The notes beneath the pieces were generated by a model. That model did not search any database and was not told the origin of the DNA. It saw nothing but the letters and a program-made list of their open reading frames with translations. Source: Methanoregula sp. (lineage in GTDB: Archaea > Halobacteriota > Methanomicrobia > Methanomicrobiales > Methanospirillaceae). From it: a stretch of 64,000 nt of DNA. The stretch covers positions 1 through 64,000 of the forward strand of contig NZ_JAQTQD010000007.1 of the NCBI RefSeq assembly GCF_028712425.1. Reading direction: 5' to 3'. Of the stretch, positions 54,560 to 64,000 are shown one piece after another (position 1 is the stretch's first letter; each line of letters begins with the position of its first letter). A program made the position numbers and the translations under genes.

Positions 54560-54927
54560 AGACCCTGAAACTGGTGAGGGCACTATTCCCGCCGGATAAG
54601 ATAACAATCATCACCCGGGCGCTGGAAGAGAACGGATTTTTCCGTATGTTCTTCACACCCGTTGAGGGAACGGGTACTCAGAGCCCCTCCTCTTTTTTTG
54701 CATGCAGGAGTTTTCGAAATTCAAATCTTTTACCCTGGATCCAACTCGAGATGGTTGTTGATTATTCCCGGGTTGATGACCTCATTGCCACCCTTATGGA
54801 CACCTGCCAGACCCGGGGGATCGACATTCACATCTACATAATTCCGGTGGAAAAAGCAATCCGGATCGGGAATGGAGAAATCCCCGACGATTCCCTGGCT
54901 GGCGGCTCATACGGAATCGCGGCATGA
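54556..54927 (+). CDS. Degenerate P-II-like protein
   Basis: 123 residues, GTG start overlapping glnK. It aligns end to end with P-II (LVRALFPPDKITIITRALEENGF, IQLEMVVDYSRVDDLIATLMDTCQT, IYIIPVEKAIRIGNGE). The T loop is replaced by GTGTQSPSSFFACRSFRNSN with no Tyr51. The nucleotide-binding GKxGDGRIF is replaced by RGIDIHIYI. It probably does not bind ATP and may form mixed trimers with GlnK; this is inference. No frameshift is needed to read it. Confidence 0.8.
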   Translation: MKTLKLVRALFPPDKITIITRALEENGFFRMFFTPVEGTGTQSPSSFFACRSFRNSNLLPWIQLEMVVDYSRVDDLIATLMDTCQTRGIDIHIYIIPVEKAIRIGNGEIPDDSLAGGSYGIAA

Positions 54928-54997
54928 GCGCACGGCGGAAGCGGGGAATCCCTGAGCGGAAAAAAGTTGTGCGTTTCAAAAATCTACAGGAAAACTG

Positions 54998-56149
54998 TTA
55001 TCCGGTCCTTTGCCGTTCGTGGATGGTGAACGCGTCGATGATCTGCAGCGTGATCCGGGCCCCGAGCGTGGGCTGGATGGTTTCCAGCCAGAGGAAAAAA
55101 CCGACCTTGGGGGGTGTGGGGCGCTCAAACTTGAAATGCCCGTCTTTCATCTGCACGAGTTTATGGTACTCCTTCTTCTGCCGCGACCTCAGGTAAATGA
55201 TCAGTTCATACCCGGGAAGATCGGTTGCGATGATCGCCTTGGAGTACTGCTTTGAGAAATCCTCAATTACAATTTTTTTCCCCTTCACGGTCATCCCCCA
55301 TGTCTCGCAGACCGCCCTGATCGCCGGGGGGAAGAGCCCGCCATAGAGCACCTTTTTCACAAGCTGGCCGGTTGGCCCGGGAATTTCAGGATTGATCCGG
55401 CCGGGCGTATGTGTGATCTCGGTAAAAATCCGGTTCTTCACTTCATCGTGGTTGCCCTTGTAATTGAACGGGTGTTTCATCCGGATATCCGTTGCCCGGA
55501 TCAGTTTTTTGTGGTCCTTTGGTTCATTGTAGATGATGCGGGGGCGGTAGTGCTTGACAAGCGACTTGATCTCCTCGCAGGAACTGGTATGGATGATCGC
55601 GTTGGTCTTGTCCTTTGCCAGCCGTTTGACAACGGAATAGTTGGAGAGATCGAACGATGAGACAAGGAGGAACGGCGTTGTCTTCTGGTTGTAGAGGTAT
55701 CCCAGCAGTTTCTTCTTGTACGCGATCTCGATCTCGAACTCTTTTAAGTCAGCCGGCGAGGTGACCACTTCAGCAAAGGCAACATGGTTGTTTGAATCCA
55801 CGAGCAGCATGTCGAACTCGGCAAGGTCCTGGCCATTGCCCCGGATGGTGATATCCCCGTATTTTGAGTAGAAGAGCCCGTTCTGCCCGACCTTCACGCT
55901 CTCGCGCTGGCGCGGGGCATCGGCACCTTTCATGGCGATATACCGGATCGTGTCGGTCTTTTTTGCAATGTCAAGAAACATCTCGTAGACAATGGCCTCG
56001 AACCATCGCCCCTCCGCGGTACGCATCGGCTCGATATCCGGGGAGAAGAGTTTCCGTCTCTCGATCTTGTTCATGTGCCGCGTGGCATTGATGGCAATGG
56101 CCGCTGTCGGTTTAAAATGCCGGAAATTCGTATTGAGCCACGGGATCAT
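54998..56149 (-). CDS. Unknown protein with a PD-(D/E)xK-like core
   Basis: 383 residues. A middle segment, LAEFDMLLVDSNNHVAFAEVVTSPADLKEFEIEIAYKKKLLGYLY, has the spacing of a nuclease-like D...E-x-V core, but the usual Lys is replaced by Val, so catalysis is doubtful. The C-terminal half (YELIIYLRSRQKKEYHKLVQM, PPKVGFFLWLETIQPTLGARI) is not recognised. It is convergent with the P-II-like gene and sits beside gdhA; base composition is like its neighbours. ATG 56149 is the start. Confidence 0.5.
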   Translation of the reverse strand: MIPWLNTNFRHFKPTAAIAINATRHMNKIERRKLFSPDIEPMRTAEGRWFEAIVYEMFLDIAKKTDTIRYIAMKGADAPRQRESVKVGQNGLFYSKYGDITIRGNGQDLAEFDMLLVDSNNHVAFAEVVTSPADLKEFEIEIAYKKKLLGYLYNQKTTPFLLVSSFDLSNYSVVKRLAKDKTNAIIHTSSCEEIKSLVKHYRPRIIYNEPKDHKKLIRATDIRMKHPFNYKGNHDEVKNRIFTEITHTPGRINPEIPGPTGQLVKKVLYGGLFPPAIRAVCETWGMTVKGKKIVIEDFSKQYSKAIIATDLPGYELIIYLRSRQKKEYHKLVQMKDGHFKFERPTPPKVGFFLWLETIQPTLGARITLQIIDAFTIHERQRTG

Positions 56150-56297
56150 GATTATGACTATGAATCTCTGTGGTTAATAGTAAATAACCATCTGCCTTTG
56201 CGGATTGTATCGGCCCGGCAGGTGAGAGTCAGGCCTGGATCAGTGATGACCGGAGGTGGTGAAGGGCGGTCCGTTCCGGACCCGGAGAAAAAATGGA

Positions 56298-58008
<1,711 letters not shown>

Positions 58009-58860
58009 TCAGATCCTGATGAGCTCGTAGTTGCTGCTGCCCATCCCGATCTCCTCGCCGTACCGCACCTGCCGGTACCCGTCCGTCTGCTCATGGACGC
58101 CCGTGAACTTATCCTCGCCCGGGTGATGGTGTGCAGTGAGGAGCGAGTCCTTGTATCCCTGCTGCTGGTTCACGAGATCGAAACTCGCGGCATCGATTGC
58201 CACCGGGTCCTTCGATGCAAGGATCCCGATATCCGGCACGATCGGGGCGTCAGAAAACGGGAAACAGTCGCAGTCCGGTGTGATCCGGATCAGGAAGTTC
58301 ATGAACCCGACCTTCTTCTCTTTCCCCTTCACCGCCCCGTACGCGTACTCAACCATCCGCTCCATGAACTGCGGGATCTCGGTCTCCCAGTCAATGTCGA
58401 TCGCATGCTCCGGGCAGGCGTGCATGCATTCGAAGCAGCCGATGCAGAGCTCGCGGTCGATCACGGACTTTTTCTTCTTCACGGTTATCGCGTCTTTCGG
58501 GCAGACCTTCAAGCACGAAGCGCAGCCCGTGCACTTCTCCGGAATGGTGAATGGCCGGGCATTGTGCTGTGCCCGCTTCCCTTCCGGTGGAGCACAGCCC
58601 ATGGCCATATTCTTGATCGCTCCCCCGAACCCGGAGACGATGTGGCCCTTGAAGTGGGAGAGTACGATCATGCTGTCCGCTGCTGCAATATCTCCGGCAA
58701 TTGTGACTTCTTCGAAATGCTTCTTGCCTATGGCTACCTTCCGGACATTCTTCCCGTTCAGCCCGTCCGCAATGATGACCGGTGCGCCCGCCACGGCAAA
58801 ATCGAACCCGTGGGAGATCGCGGTGCCGATATGTTCGACAGCGTTCGACCGTGCCCCCAG
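58009..58860 (-). pseudogene. DUF362-type 4Fe-4S protein, N-terminus missing
   Basis: The frame carries LGARSNAVEHIGTAISHGFDFAVAGAPVIIADGL, then HFKGHIVSGFGGAIKNMAMG, and two 4Fe-4S motifs (CTGCASCLKVCPKDAI, CIGCFECMHACPEHAI). Full-length DUF362 proteins have about 110 more residues before this point. Upstream the same frame meets a stop at 58888-58890 and no homologous sequence is visible in other frames. A shortened protein could still start at GTG 58794 (the track ORF), but I judge the gene truncated. It lies at the edge of an AT-rich island. Confidence 0.65.
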
Positions 58861-58890
58861 GTCGGGTGAACTTTTTCCGGGTTGGAATTA

Positions 58891-59340
58891 TCCGTTTTCC
58901 AACCTTCTTTTGTCAAAATCGAACCTCCTTGGGTTCTGATCAGTAGATCGGCGCGATCCGAAATAAAGTTATGTAAGCCGGGATGGGGAGTTTTGTAAAT
59001 CCAGCATCAAAGGGAAAATGCGCGGGGCCGGGAAATGTCCTGTGGCACGGGATAAAACAACATACTTCTATCGTGATATGAGGTGTTTCCTTATCCCAGA
59101 TCCTCTTGGGATTACTGTTGATTTGATCAAAACAAAAAATATCTTGGGCGTATTGTTAGAAAAAACAGGAAATTTTTATGGTTTTTTTTGTCTAAGAATC
59201 GTGACAATTCTAATTCATGTTGTTACGGGGGAGACCTCCGTAGTTTTCCTTATTGTTCCACACGTATTTTACGGCATCATTTTTTGAAGAACAACAGGAA
59301 AAAGCGAGAACAATAGGCTCGATAATACGAAATGAAAAAG
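58891..59340. other. AT-rich junction without a credible gene
   Basis: A switch in base composition begins here. The 89-codon ORF at 59018 lacks a Shine-Dalgarno and reads as low-complexity hydrophobic sequence, so it is not annotated. Confidence 0.4.
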
Positions 59341-60174
59341 TTATTTTTTACGGGTTAAATGATAGAGACGAATTTCCTTTATTCCATTTTCATTAATTTC
59401 TGTTGTATTCTTAAATTCAATCAAAAAAATACGATTTCTATCAATTGGTTTAGCACATATCGGGCGACAAATCAGATCGGGGAAGTTTTGTTTGGCGAAT
59501 TCAACCATGCTCGTGATTTGTACCCATCCCAATTTATCACGTTCTTGAGGACTTTTGGCTTCAAGAGGGAAAATGTATTTTTTACCTTCTCGATCAATCC
59601 CTACATAGATTTCATCAATTTCAATTTGGCCCTTATTTTTTATCGTGGTTCTAATATGGGATTGCAGAGGAAAGCAAGTGACTTTAGTAAAAATATCAAT
59701 TAGCCGGTTATACCTGATAGACGATAATAATCCTTGTTCATCTTCAGCTGAATAATCTTCAACAATTTCTGGAAGTGAATTTAGAATTTCAATTTCGGAT
59801 AATCCATCCTGTATTGAGATAAAGGGAGATTTGTTGATTTTTACAAACGCATATTTTCCCTTACCTCTTGGTTCGATGATCCAATTTCCAGTTTTCAAGA
59901 TTTTTTCAGGGAAATCGCCACGTGATCTATATGTGTAAATGATATCCGGAACATTTTTCGCCTTGATTCCTAGTGATTCACCAGACTCAACTAACTCTGT
60001 TTTTAAAAATGGAAATTCCGTAATTGTTTCAGAATTTGTTTTTGGATATTTTTTGAAAAAGAGATCTTCAATTACTTTATCGTATTGAGACAATTCTTCA
60101 TGAGTAATTGTATCCGCGTTACTAGTGTCTTCATCTTCGAGTTCTTCATCGGTTTTATTTCTCTTTTCTTTCAT
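59341..60174 (-). CDS. Probable type II restriction endonuclease
   Basis: 277 residues, AT-rich. The late segment GQIEIDEIYVGIDREGKKYIFPLEAKSPQERDKLGWVQI has a PD-(D/E)xK metal site (D...E-A-K). The N-terminus is acidic and probably flexible. It starts 13 bp after the methyltransferase, with GAGGGG ahead of ATG 60174, so the pair forms a restriction-modification unit. Recognition sequence cannot be told. Confidence 0.65.
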   Translation of the reverse strand: MKEKRNKTDEELEDEDTSNADTITHEELSQYDKVIEDLFFKKYPKTNSETITEFPFLKTELVESGESLGIKAKNVPDIIYTYRSRGDFPEKILKTGNWIIEPRGKGKYAFVKINKSPFISIQDGLSEIEILNSLPEIVEDYSAEDEQGLLSSIRYNRLIDIFTKVTCFPLQSHIRTTIKNKGQIEIDEIYVGIDREGKKYIFPLEAKSPQERDKLGWVQITSMVEFAKQNFPDLICRPICAKPIDRNRIFLIEFKNTTEINENGIKEIRLYHLTRKK

Positions 60175-60187
60175 AATTAACAACCCC

Positions 60188-61534
60188 TCATTGATTTTCG
60201 AGAATTATTACATTTTCATCAATTGAACGCGAAGTAGCAGTTGCATATCGGGTTCTCCACAGTTCAATTTCAGATACCTTGTACCCTAATGACTCTGCAA
60301 CTTCACCTAACAAATCCGCAGTCGGGATATACGTCTGGAAGAACGACATTTGATCCCCAACAACATACGCCAGCTTTGCATCGGGAGATAAAAACGGTTT
60401 CAAGGTTTTCAGGTGAAGTAACATGCCCCCAAAATAATGACGAACAATCTTATGGTACTGTTTTTCAAATCCTGATGTTTTATTCATCCGAATCCTTTTT
60501 TCCTCAATTTCATCAGCAATTTTTTCAATACTCTCGAATTTTCTTACATATTCGCCATCAGTATCATTTACGAATATATTGCGTGAGTTGCTTCTGAGTA
60601 GGTTTTCCTTCATTGATCGCAATTCCTGCTTATTTTGGATAAATCCAAGGAGCACACTCTCTAATCGTGTACTTCGTGTGTAATCTTTCTCATTTGGATA
60701 CGGGGGTGATGTAATAACACAATCAATTTTTCCTTTTAAATCGGAATTTAAACAACTATTTACGTCTCTTGAATCTCCATGAACTATATTTGAAATATTA
60801 CGCCCATTTTTAAATAATTTTATATCTTGGATCATATGGTCCGTATTTACGCTGTAATACGACAATGCATCGATATCCACTTTTGCCTTTTTCCGATATA
60901 TCTCAGGTCCAAACCCGATATTCCCTGCACGTTTAACAATCAAATTAGCTAATGACAATGTGAAAAAGGCCCGAACCTCGTTATCTTCGATAGTGTCGAT
61001 AATCGTTTTTAAAATTTGAACTTTGTACAGGGGTTTTTCACTAATGAATCCCGCTGGAATTATTTTTTCTTGTTCTTCTGTCAATCTTGGAATTTCTTTG
61101 ATTATGATTGGATCTTGTTGAGATTCCAAAGGAGTTAAAAAAGCAATTCCATCCGAGATATGGTGATAATTGAACGAGTAATTCGCCGATTGAACAATGA
61201 ATCCAAGGGTATCAGATAATTCCGATGGATCTAGTGCAAGGTTGGTTTTCACGGTTGAGGCAAAATAAGCCATATTATTCGCTTCGATACCCCAATTAGC
61301 AATCCCACACTTCATACATTCAACGGGGGTGGTACCAGTCCCACAAAATGGATCCAAAACGAGATTACCACGGTGAATGTTGAATTTTGATAAATAATAT
61401 TTTACTAAGTGGGGTGGATATCCTAAAACAAATTGATACCATGAATGGATGGGGGTATCTACGAGTTGCAGCTTATTTTTCTTTCCATTATCGATGTCGG
61501 TGTGGATAAAGGAAGCTTCTTTCGATCCAATCAT
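60188..61534 (-). CDS. DNA methyltransferase (N4-cytosine/N6-adenine, type II)
   Basis: 448 residues. Motif I is LDPFCGTGTTPVECMKCG (about residue 60), and the catalytic motif IV is TSPPYPNEKDYTRS (about 280); the SPPY form is usual in N4-cytosine enzymes. The order I before IV fits the beta class. The C-terminal LKPFLSPDAKLAYVVGDQMSF and YKVSEIELWRTRYATATSR resemble other restriction methylases. AT-rich, partner of the endonuclease downstream. Confidence 0.85.
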   Translation of the reverse strand: MIGSKEASFIHTDIDNGKKNKLQLVDTPIHSWYQFVLGYPPHLVKYYLSKFNIHRGNLVLDPFCGTGTTPVECMKCGIANWGIEANNMAYFASTVKTNLALDPSELSDTLGFIVQSANYSFNYHHISDGIAFLTPLESQQDPIIIKEIPRLTEEQEKIIPAGFISEKPLYKVQILKTIIDTIEDNEVRAFFTLSLANLIVKRAGNIGFGPEIYRKKAKVDIDALSYYSVNTDHMIQDIKLFKNGRNISNIVHGDSRDVNSCLNSDLKGKIDCVITSPPYPNEKDYTRSTRLESVLLGFIQNKQELRSMKENLLRSNSRNIFVNDTDGEYVRKFESIEKIADEIEEKRIRMNKTSGFEKQYHKIVRHYFGGMLLHLKTLKPFLSPDAKLAYVVGDQMSFFQTYIPTADLLGEVAESLGYKVSEIELWRTRYATATSRSIDENVIILENQ

Positions 61535-61633
61535 TTCCGTAATCTCTGATGAATAATATGTGGCATAGATAATTTAATACTCTGTTAAGGTCTGTGAAAA
61601 GAACTAAACGTGGACTGATATAAGCATAATATA

Positions 61634-62299
61634 ATGAGTGTATTGATAATCACAGAGGACACTGCGACAAAACTACCTCAAGTCGATAAATGGACCACCC
61701 CAATACGAAAAGGGCAAGATATCGAAAAAAATATTGAGTTAGTTCAATTATTAAAGACACATAATTCAACAATTCCATCAGATGACCTCAAAAAAGAAAA
61801 GGCATATAAAACCATTTTAAAAAAATACATTCGACCTGCAAAGTACATGTTTTCCGCCGTGTTTTCCGAAGTCCGTGATTTTTCGGATGAATCAGCGGAA
61901 CTCACAAGAACCGACCTATATATTATATCTGGACGATATGGATTAATTAATGGAAATGATGAGATTATCCCGTATTCAAAAACTGTGAAAACAAGTATCG
62001 AATTGGCAGAGCTCGATAGAAAAACTGATTTTGTAAAAAATATTCAGACGCTCTTAAACCAATACTCAATAATTATTTTTTTACTACCGAGTGAATTCAT
62101 AAAATTTTTTTTAATTGTAGGTTTTTTTGATTCTATCCCAAAAAAACAAACAGTGATAATTGTCACCAGTACACAAAATAATACAATTTTAGGAAAATAT
62201 CCGAATTTTATAACCTTATCTCGAAAAGGATTGGCACGACTTGGTGCGATCAACCGGGAAAAAATTATTGATCTAATTAAAAAAAAGAATACCTCATAA
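61634..62299 (+). CDS. YaaA/DUF6884-like protein next to the restriction-modification genes
   Basis: 221 residues, AT-rich. The segment DLYIISGRYGLINGNDEIIPYSKTVKTS resembles the conserved SAxYGLLxPxxxIxPYxxxL of YaaA/DUF6884 proteins. The C-terminal VIIVTSTQNNTILGKYPNFITLSRKGLARLG is not diagnostic. It is transcribed divergently from the methyltransferase, with ATATAAGCATAATATAA promoter-like sequence just upstream. A regulatory or third RM-component role is inference. Confidence 0.45.
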   Translation: MSVLIITEDTATKLPQVDKWTTPIRKGQDIEKNIELVQLLKTHNSTIPSDDLKKEKAYKTILKKYIRPAKYMFSAVFSEVRDFSDESAELTRTDLYIISGRYGLINGNDEIIPYSKTVKTSIELAELDRKTDFVKNIQTLLNQYSIIIFLLPSEFIKFFLIVGFFDSIPKKQTVIIVTSTQNNTILGKYPNFITLSRKGLARLGAINREKIIDLIKKKNTS

Positions 62300-62348
62300 C
62301 TTCCCCAATTAAAAAATGAGGGTTTTTATAATTATCTGCTAAAATCCT

Positions 62349-62714
62349 TCAGAGATTTTGTTTGTTCAACCGTTTCTTCAACCGCTGCTTAATATTGCAG
62401 GTTGTCGCTGTACACCCATCATCCGTTGTTGTCTTATCAGGTTCACTTACTGTTCCTTCAGAAGTCTCACCCGGATCCTCGGCCACCTTTGCTCGAAGGG
62501 ATTCATCGTAGATAGGAATCCGCCGACACTGCTTAGTTTCACCGGTAATAACATCTACATCACATTCCAAAAGGGACAGCGTCTTTCTTGTACCTGATGC
62601 GGATGTTTCCGTCTGCGATACCTTCATCTGCCCTGCGGTAGATGAAATTTCCTTGGGGGTGCTCTGTTCAGATTGTACCCTGGAACGAGACTCCCCCAGA
62701 TCTTCTTTTGTCAT
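62349..62714 (-). CDS. Small hydrophilic protein of unknown function
   Basis: 121 residues from ATG 62714, supported by AGGA seven bases upstream. Ser/Thr/Glu-rich N-terminus (MTKEDLGESRSRVQSEQSTPKE), a short ordered part (LLECDVDVITGETKQCRRIPIYDESLRAKVAED) and a basic tail (IKQRLKKRLNKQN). No family recognised. Confidence 0.45.
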   Translation of the reverse strand: MTKEDLGESRSRVQSEQSTPKEISSTAGQMKVSQTETSASGTRKTLSLLECDVDVITGETKQCRRIPIYDESLRAKVAEDPGETSEGTVSEPDKTTTDDGCTATTCNIKQRLKKRLNKQNL

Positions 62715-62814
62715 GTTTTTTCCTATGTGATTGAACACATTGCAACTGATTTACGCAACAGCTGGCGAATTCTTATATCGATAATGATCTGTTACCTGTC
62801 AAGTTCCTTATTCA

Positions 62815-63144
62815 CTACACAATATCGCCCCCCAATTGAGAGTATTCCCCGTTGGTAGTCGGAGAGTTTCGAAAAGGAGGCTGTCCTATGGGTGTGGGTA
62901 TAGATGCCATCACGGCACCCCGCACCCTCTTGGAATAGCGTGTAGCAAGACGGTAGCGTATCGGAGTATCTCCTGATGCCCGGAGGATCATTTTGTCCCC
63001 ATACAACCGGAAGAAGATTGCACGGTCGAAGCCCGGTATCTCGCTGGCCTGTTGGAATGTGAAGTGGCGGTACCCGAACCTGTTATGGATATCCCTGAAC
63101 AGATCGCCCTTATGGCTGCCCATGCCGCGAAGGGTCATGCTCAT
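62815..63144 (-). CDS. Small basic protein, possible DNA-binding
   Basis: 109 residues from ATG 63144, which has a strong GGAGGA seven bases upstream; the track's longer start is not needed. The N-terminal half (GDLFRDIHNRFGYRHFTFQQASEIPGFDRAIFFRLYGDKMIL) looks like a helix-turn-helix followed by a strand pair, as in small winged-helix proteins. It lies downstream of the TGTC-N8-GACA dyad array, which is in its upstream region, so it could be the binder of those sites; this is a guess. Confidence 0.5.
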   Translation of the reverse strand: MSMTLRGMGSHKGDLFRDIHNRFGYRHFTFQQASEIPGFDRAIFFRLYGDKMILRASGDTPIRYRLATRYSKRVRGAVMASIPTPIGQPPFRNSPTTNGEYSQLGGDIV

Positions 63145-63356
63145 AAGCGGTCCTCCGCTGGTTTGGTCGGGTTTTCGACAACGATTCTCTTCTCTTTCAG
63201 AACGCATTCGCCACGGCCCACGAGTATGTCAACTGTCAGCTTGTGAAGAGGGCTGGGAAGATTGTCATACTGTGCACGGGTCAAAACAAATTTGTCACAG
63301 TTGTTGATTTCTTTCATAAAAAGAAGTGGAAATCCAGCTTACATAAGCATTTTGGG

Positions 63357-63396
63357 CATTATTTGAGCGTTAAATTGAAATTGCGCTTAAATAATG
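63357..63396. repeat. 13-bp inverted repeat
   Basis: CATTATTTGAGCG (63357-63369) faces CGCTTAAATAATG (63384-63396) across 14 bp, with one G-T mismatch. It abuts the first half-site of the dyad array. Confidence 0.7.
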
Positions 63397-63580
63397 TCTC
63401 AAAAATGGAATTCAACTGTCCATGGACGGACAATTTTTCATTTTCCGGAAAATTTTCTTGTCCATGGCAGGACAGTTTGTCAAGGCACCTGATCGGTTTT
63501 TGTCATTGCAATGACAAGTAAGTGTCATTCCATGGACATTTTTGACAACAGGACGTGATTTTGCTGTCAGTATGCTGACA
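63395..63580. promoter_or_regulatory. Array of 16-bp dyads TGTC-N8-GACA
   Basis: Five sites: TGTCCATGGACGGACA (63417), TGTCCATGGCAGGACA (63459), TGTCATTGCAATGACA (63501, perfect palindrome), TGTCATTCCATGGACA (63523) and TGTCAGTATGCTGACA (63565). Start-to-start distances are 42, 42, 22 and 42 bp, i.e. near whole turns of B-DNA. A half-site TGTC lies 22 bp before the first (63395). The palindrome TTTTCCGGAAAA (63441) falls between sites 1 and 2. This suggests cooperative binding on one DNA face. Next to an integrase it may be an operator array, partition site or arm-type attachment region. Confidence 0.8.
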
Positions 63581-63723
63581 CAATTATTTTTTAATTTTAT
63601 GATAAATTTTCAAATCTTTGGATTTATCGACGATAAAAACTAAAACTCACATTTGTCAGTGCGGATCGATAGCGCAGACGCGCGGAAAAATGTTGAAAAA
63701 AGAAATGATGATATCGGGAACAG

Positions 63724-64000
63724 CTACGGTGCCGCTTCTTCCATCTGGGCTGCCTTCATGGTCAGCTCCGCGACAAGTGACTTAAACACCGGGTTCTGCT
63801 CGATCTTCTTCACTACCTGCTCCATCGTTCGTTCCTCCGTTTCAGACAGGGGCATGCCGCACGTTCCACAATACTTCACACCGGGCTCACATATTGCCTG
63901 ACAGTTCCGGCACTGGGTAGCCACCATCAGGGACTTCTCCGAGTTCTTCGGACACGAGATACCGTTCAGCCGGAGTATTTCGGCATCGACATCGGAACTG
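63724..64000 (-). CDS. C-terminal end of a probable tyrosine recombinase (integrase), cut by window edge
   Basis: The frame stays open to the window edge; the track start at 63927 is internal. The visible 91 residues read ...SSDVDAEILRLNGISCPKN..., then a zinc ribbon CRNCQAICEPGVKYCGTCGMPL and a helical tail. Archaeal phage-integrase proteins commonly end like this: LSGxDVDxxLLxxYGI then a CxxC...CxxC ribbon. The catalytic R/H/Y residues lie beyond the window, so the call is not proven. Confidence 0.6.
   Translation of the reverse strand, partial: SSDVDAEILRLNGISCPKNSEKSLMVATQCRNCQAICEPGVKYCGTCGMPLSETEERTMEQVVKKIEQNPVFKSLVAELTMKAAQMEEAAP

Noticed and set aside
59018-59287. 89-aa plus ORF
   Set aside because: No Shine-Dalgarno, low-complexity hydrophobic translation, lies in junction sequence.
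62993-63307. 104-aa plus ORF
   Set aside because: Antisense of the 62815-63144 gene, which has a strong Shine-Dalgarno.
63243-63521. 92-aa plus ORF
   Set aside because: Runs through the inverted repeat and dyad array; unlikely to be coding.
63395-63580. Dyad array as a CRISPR or as simple tandem repeat
   Set aside because: Only the outer TGTC/GACA words recur; centres and intervening sequence differ, so it reads as a set of binding sites.

Overview
The window looks like chromosomal DNA of a methanogenic euryarchaeon of the Methanomicrobiales, most like Methanoregula or a close relative. Pointers are the archaeal proteasome / RNase P / L37Ae / RpoP / prefoldin gene series, a three-gene archaeal glutamate synthase joined to an FrhB-like F420 protein, methanogen-type anaerobic ribonucleotide reductase with its own redoxin, GTG/TTG starts with Shine-Dalgarno motifs, and TATA-box promoters. 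Genus is inference. Most of the sequence is GC-rich. Short AT-rich patches (about 26.1-27.1, 33.2-34.8, 41.1-42.2 and 59.0-63.7 kb) carry the accessory genes.

Layout. 0-4.7 kb: a minus-strand run trmI (cut by the window edge) - NAC - PUA protein - DHH phosphoesterase, then NAD(P)HX repair enzyme and moaC on plus. 5.1-9.6 kb: the archaeal translation/proteasome super-operon rpl15e, rnp3, rnp2, psmA, SBDS, rpl37ae, rpoP, pcc1, pfdB. The exosome genes found inside this series in many archaea are not there. 9.6-28.2 kb: leuA, tRNA-Tyr (with intron) and tRNA-Asp, a HicBA toxin-antitoxin pair, many lipoproteins and membrane proteins of unknown role, a histidine kinase, superoxide dismutase, an NYN nuclease and an ArsR/Hsp20-like pair. 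28.4-33 kb: nrdD with a NrdH-like redoxin, then thpR and cca. NrdD has no recognisable glycyl-radical C-terminus.

33-42.4 kb is a repeat-rich accessory zone. It holds a DUF3883 protein, a small unknown gene running into a 103-bp tandem repeat, an M3 peptidase lipoprotein, a metallophosphoesterase, a second broken copy of the unknown gene's 3' end with its downstream repeat, and a CoiA-like nuclease.

42.4-57.7 kb is a nitrogen-assimilation island. Two close glutamine synthetase paralogs flank the split glutamate synthase (amidotransferase, FMN/Fe-S synthase, GXGXG subunit) and its FrhB-like partner. Then come a KaiC-like/PEP-synthase-domain fusion, an ammonium transporter, a C-terminally extended P-II protein, a second P-II-like protein lacking its nucleotide and T-loop motifs, a nuclease-like protein and glutamate dehydrogenase. 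Together they take up ammonium, fix it through GS/GOGAT or GDH, and sense nitrogen status through P-II. A GGAA-N6-TTCC site between the TATA box and start of the second glnA fits NrpR repression.

58-64 kb looks like an integrated island: an N-terminally truncated DUF362 ferredoxin-like gene, an AT-rich restriction-modification pair with a divergent YaaA/DUF6884-like gene, two small unknown genes, and at the window edge the zinc-ribbon C-terminus of a probable tyrosine integrase. Between these small genes and the integrase lie five 16-bp dyads of form TGTC-N8-GACA spaced 42, 42, 22 and 42 bp apart. This is the most striking unexplained structure in the window.
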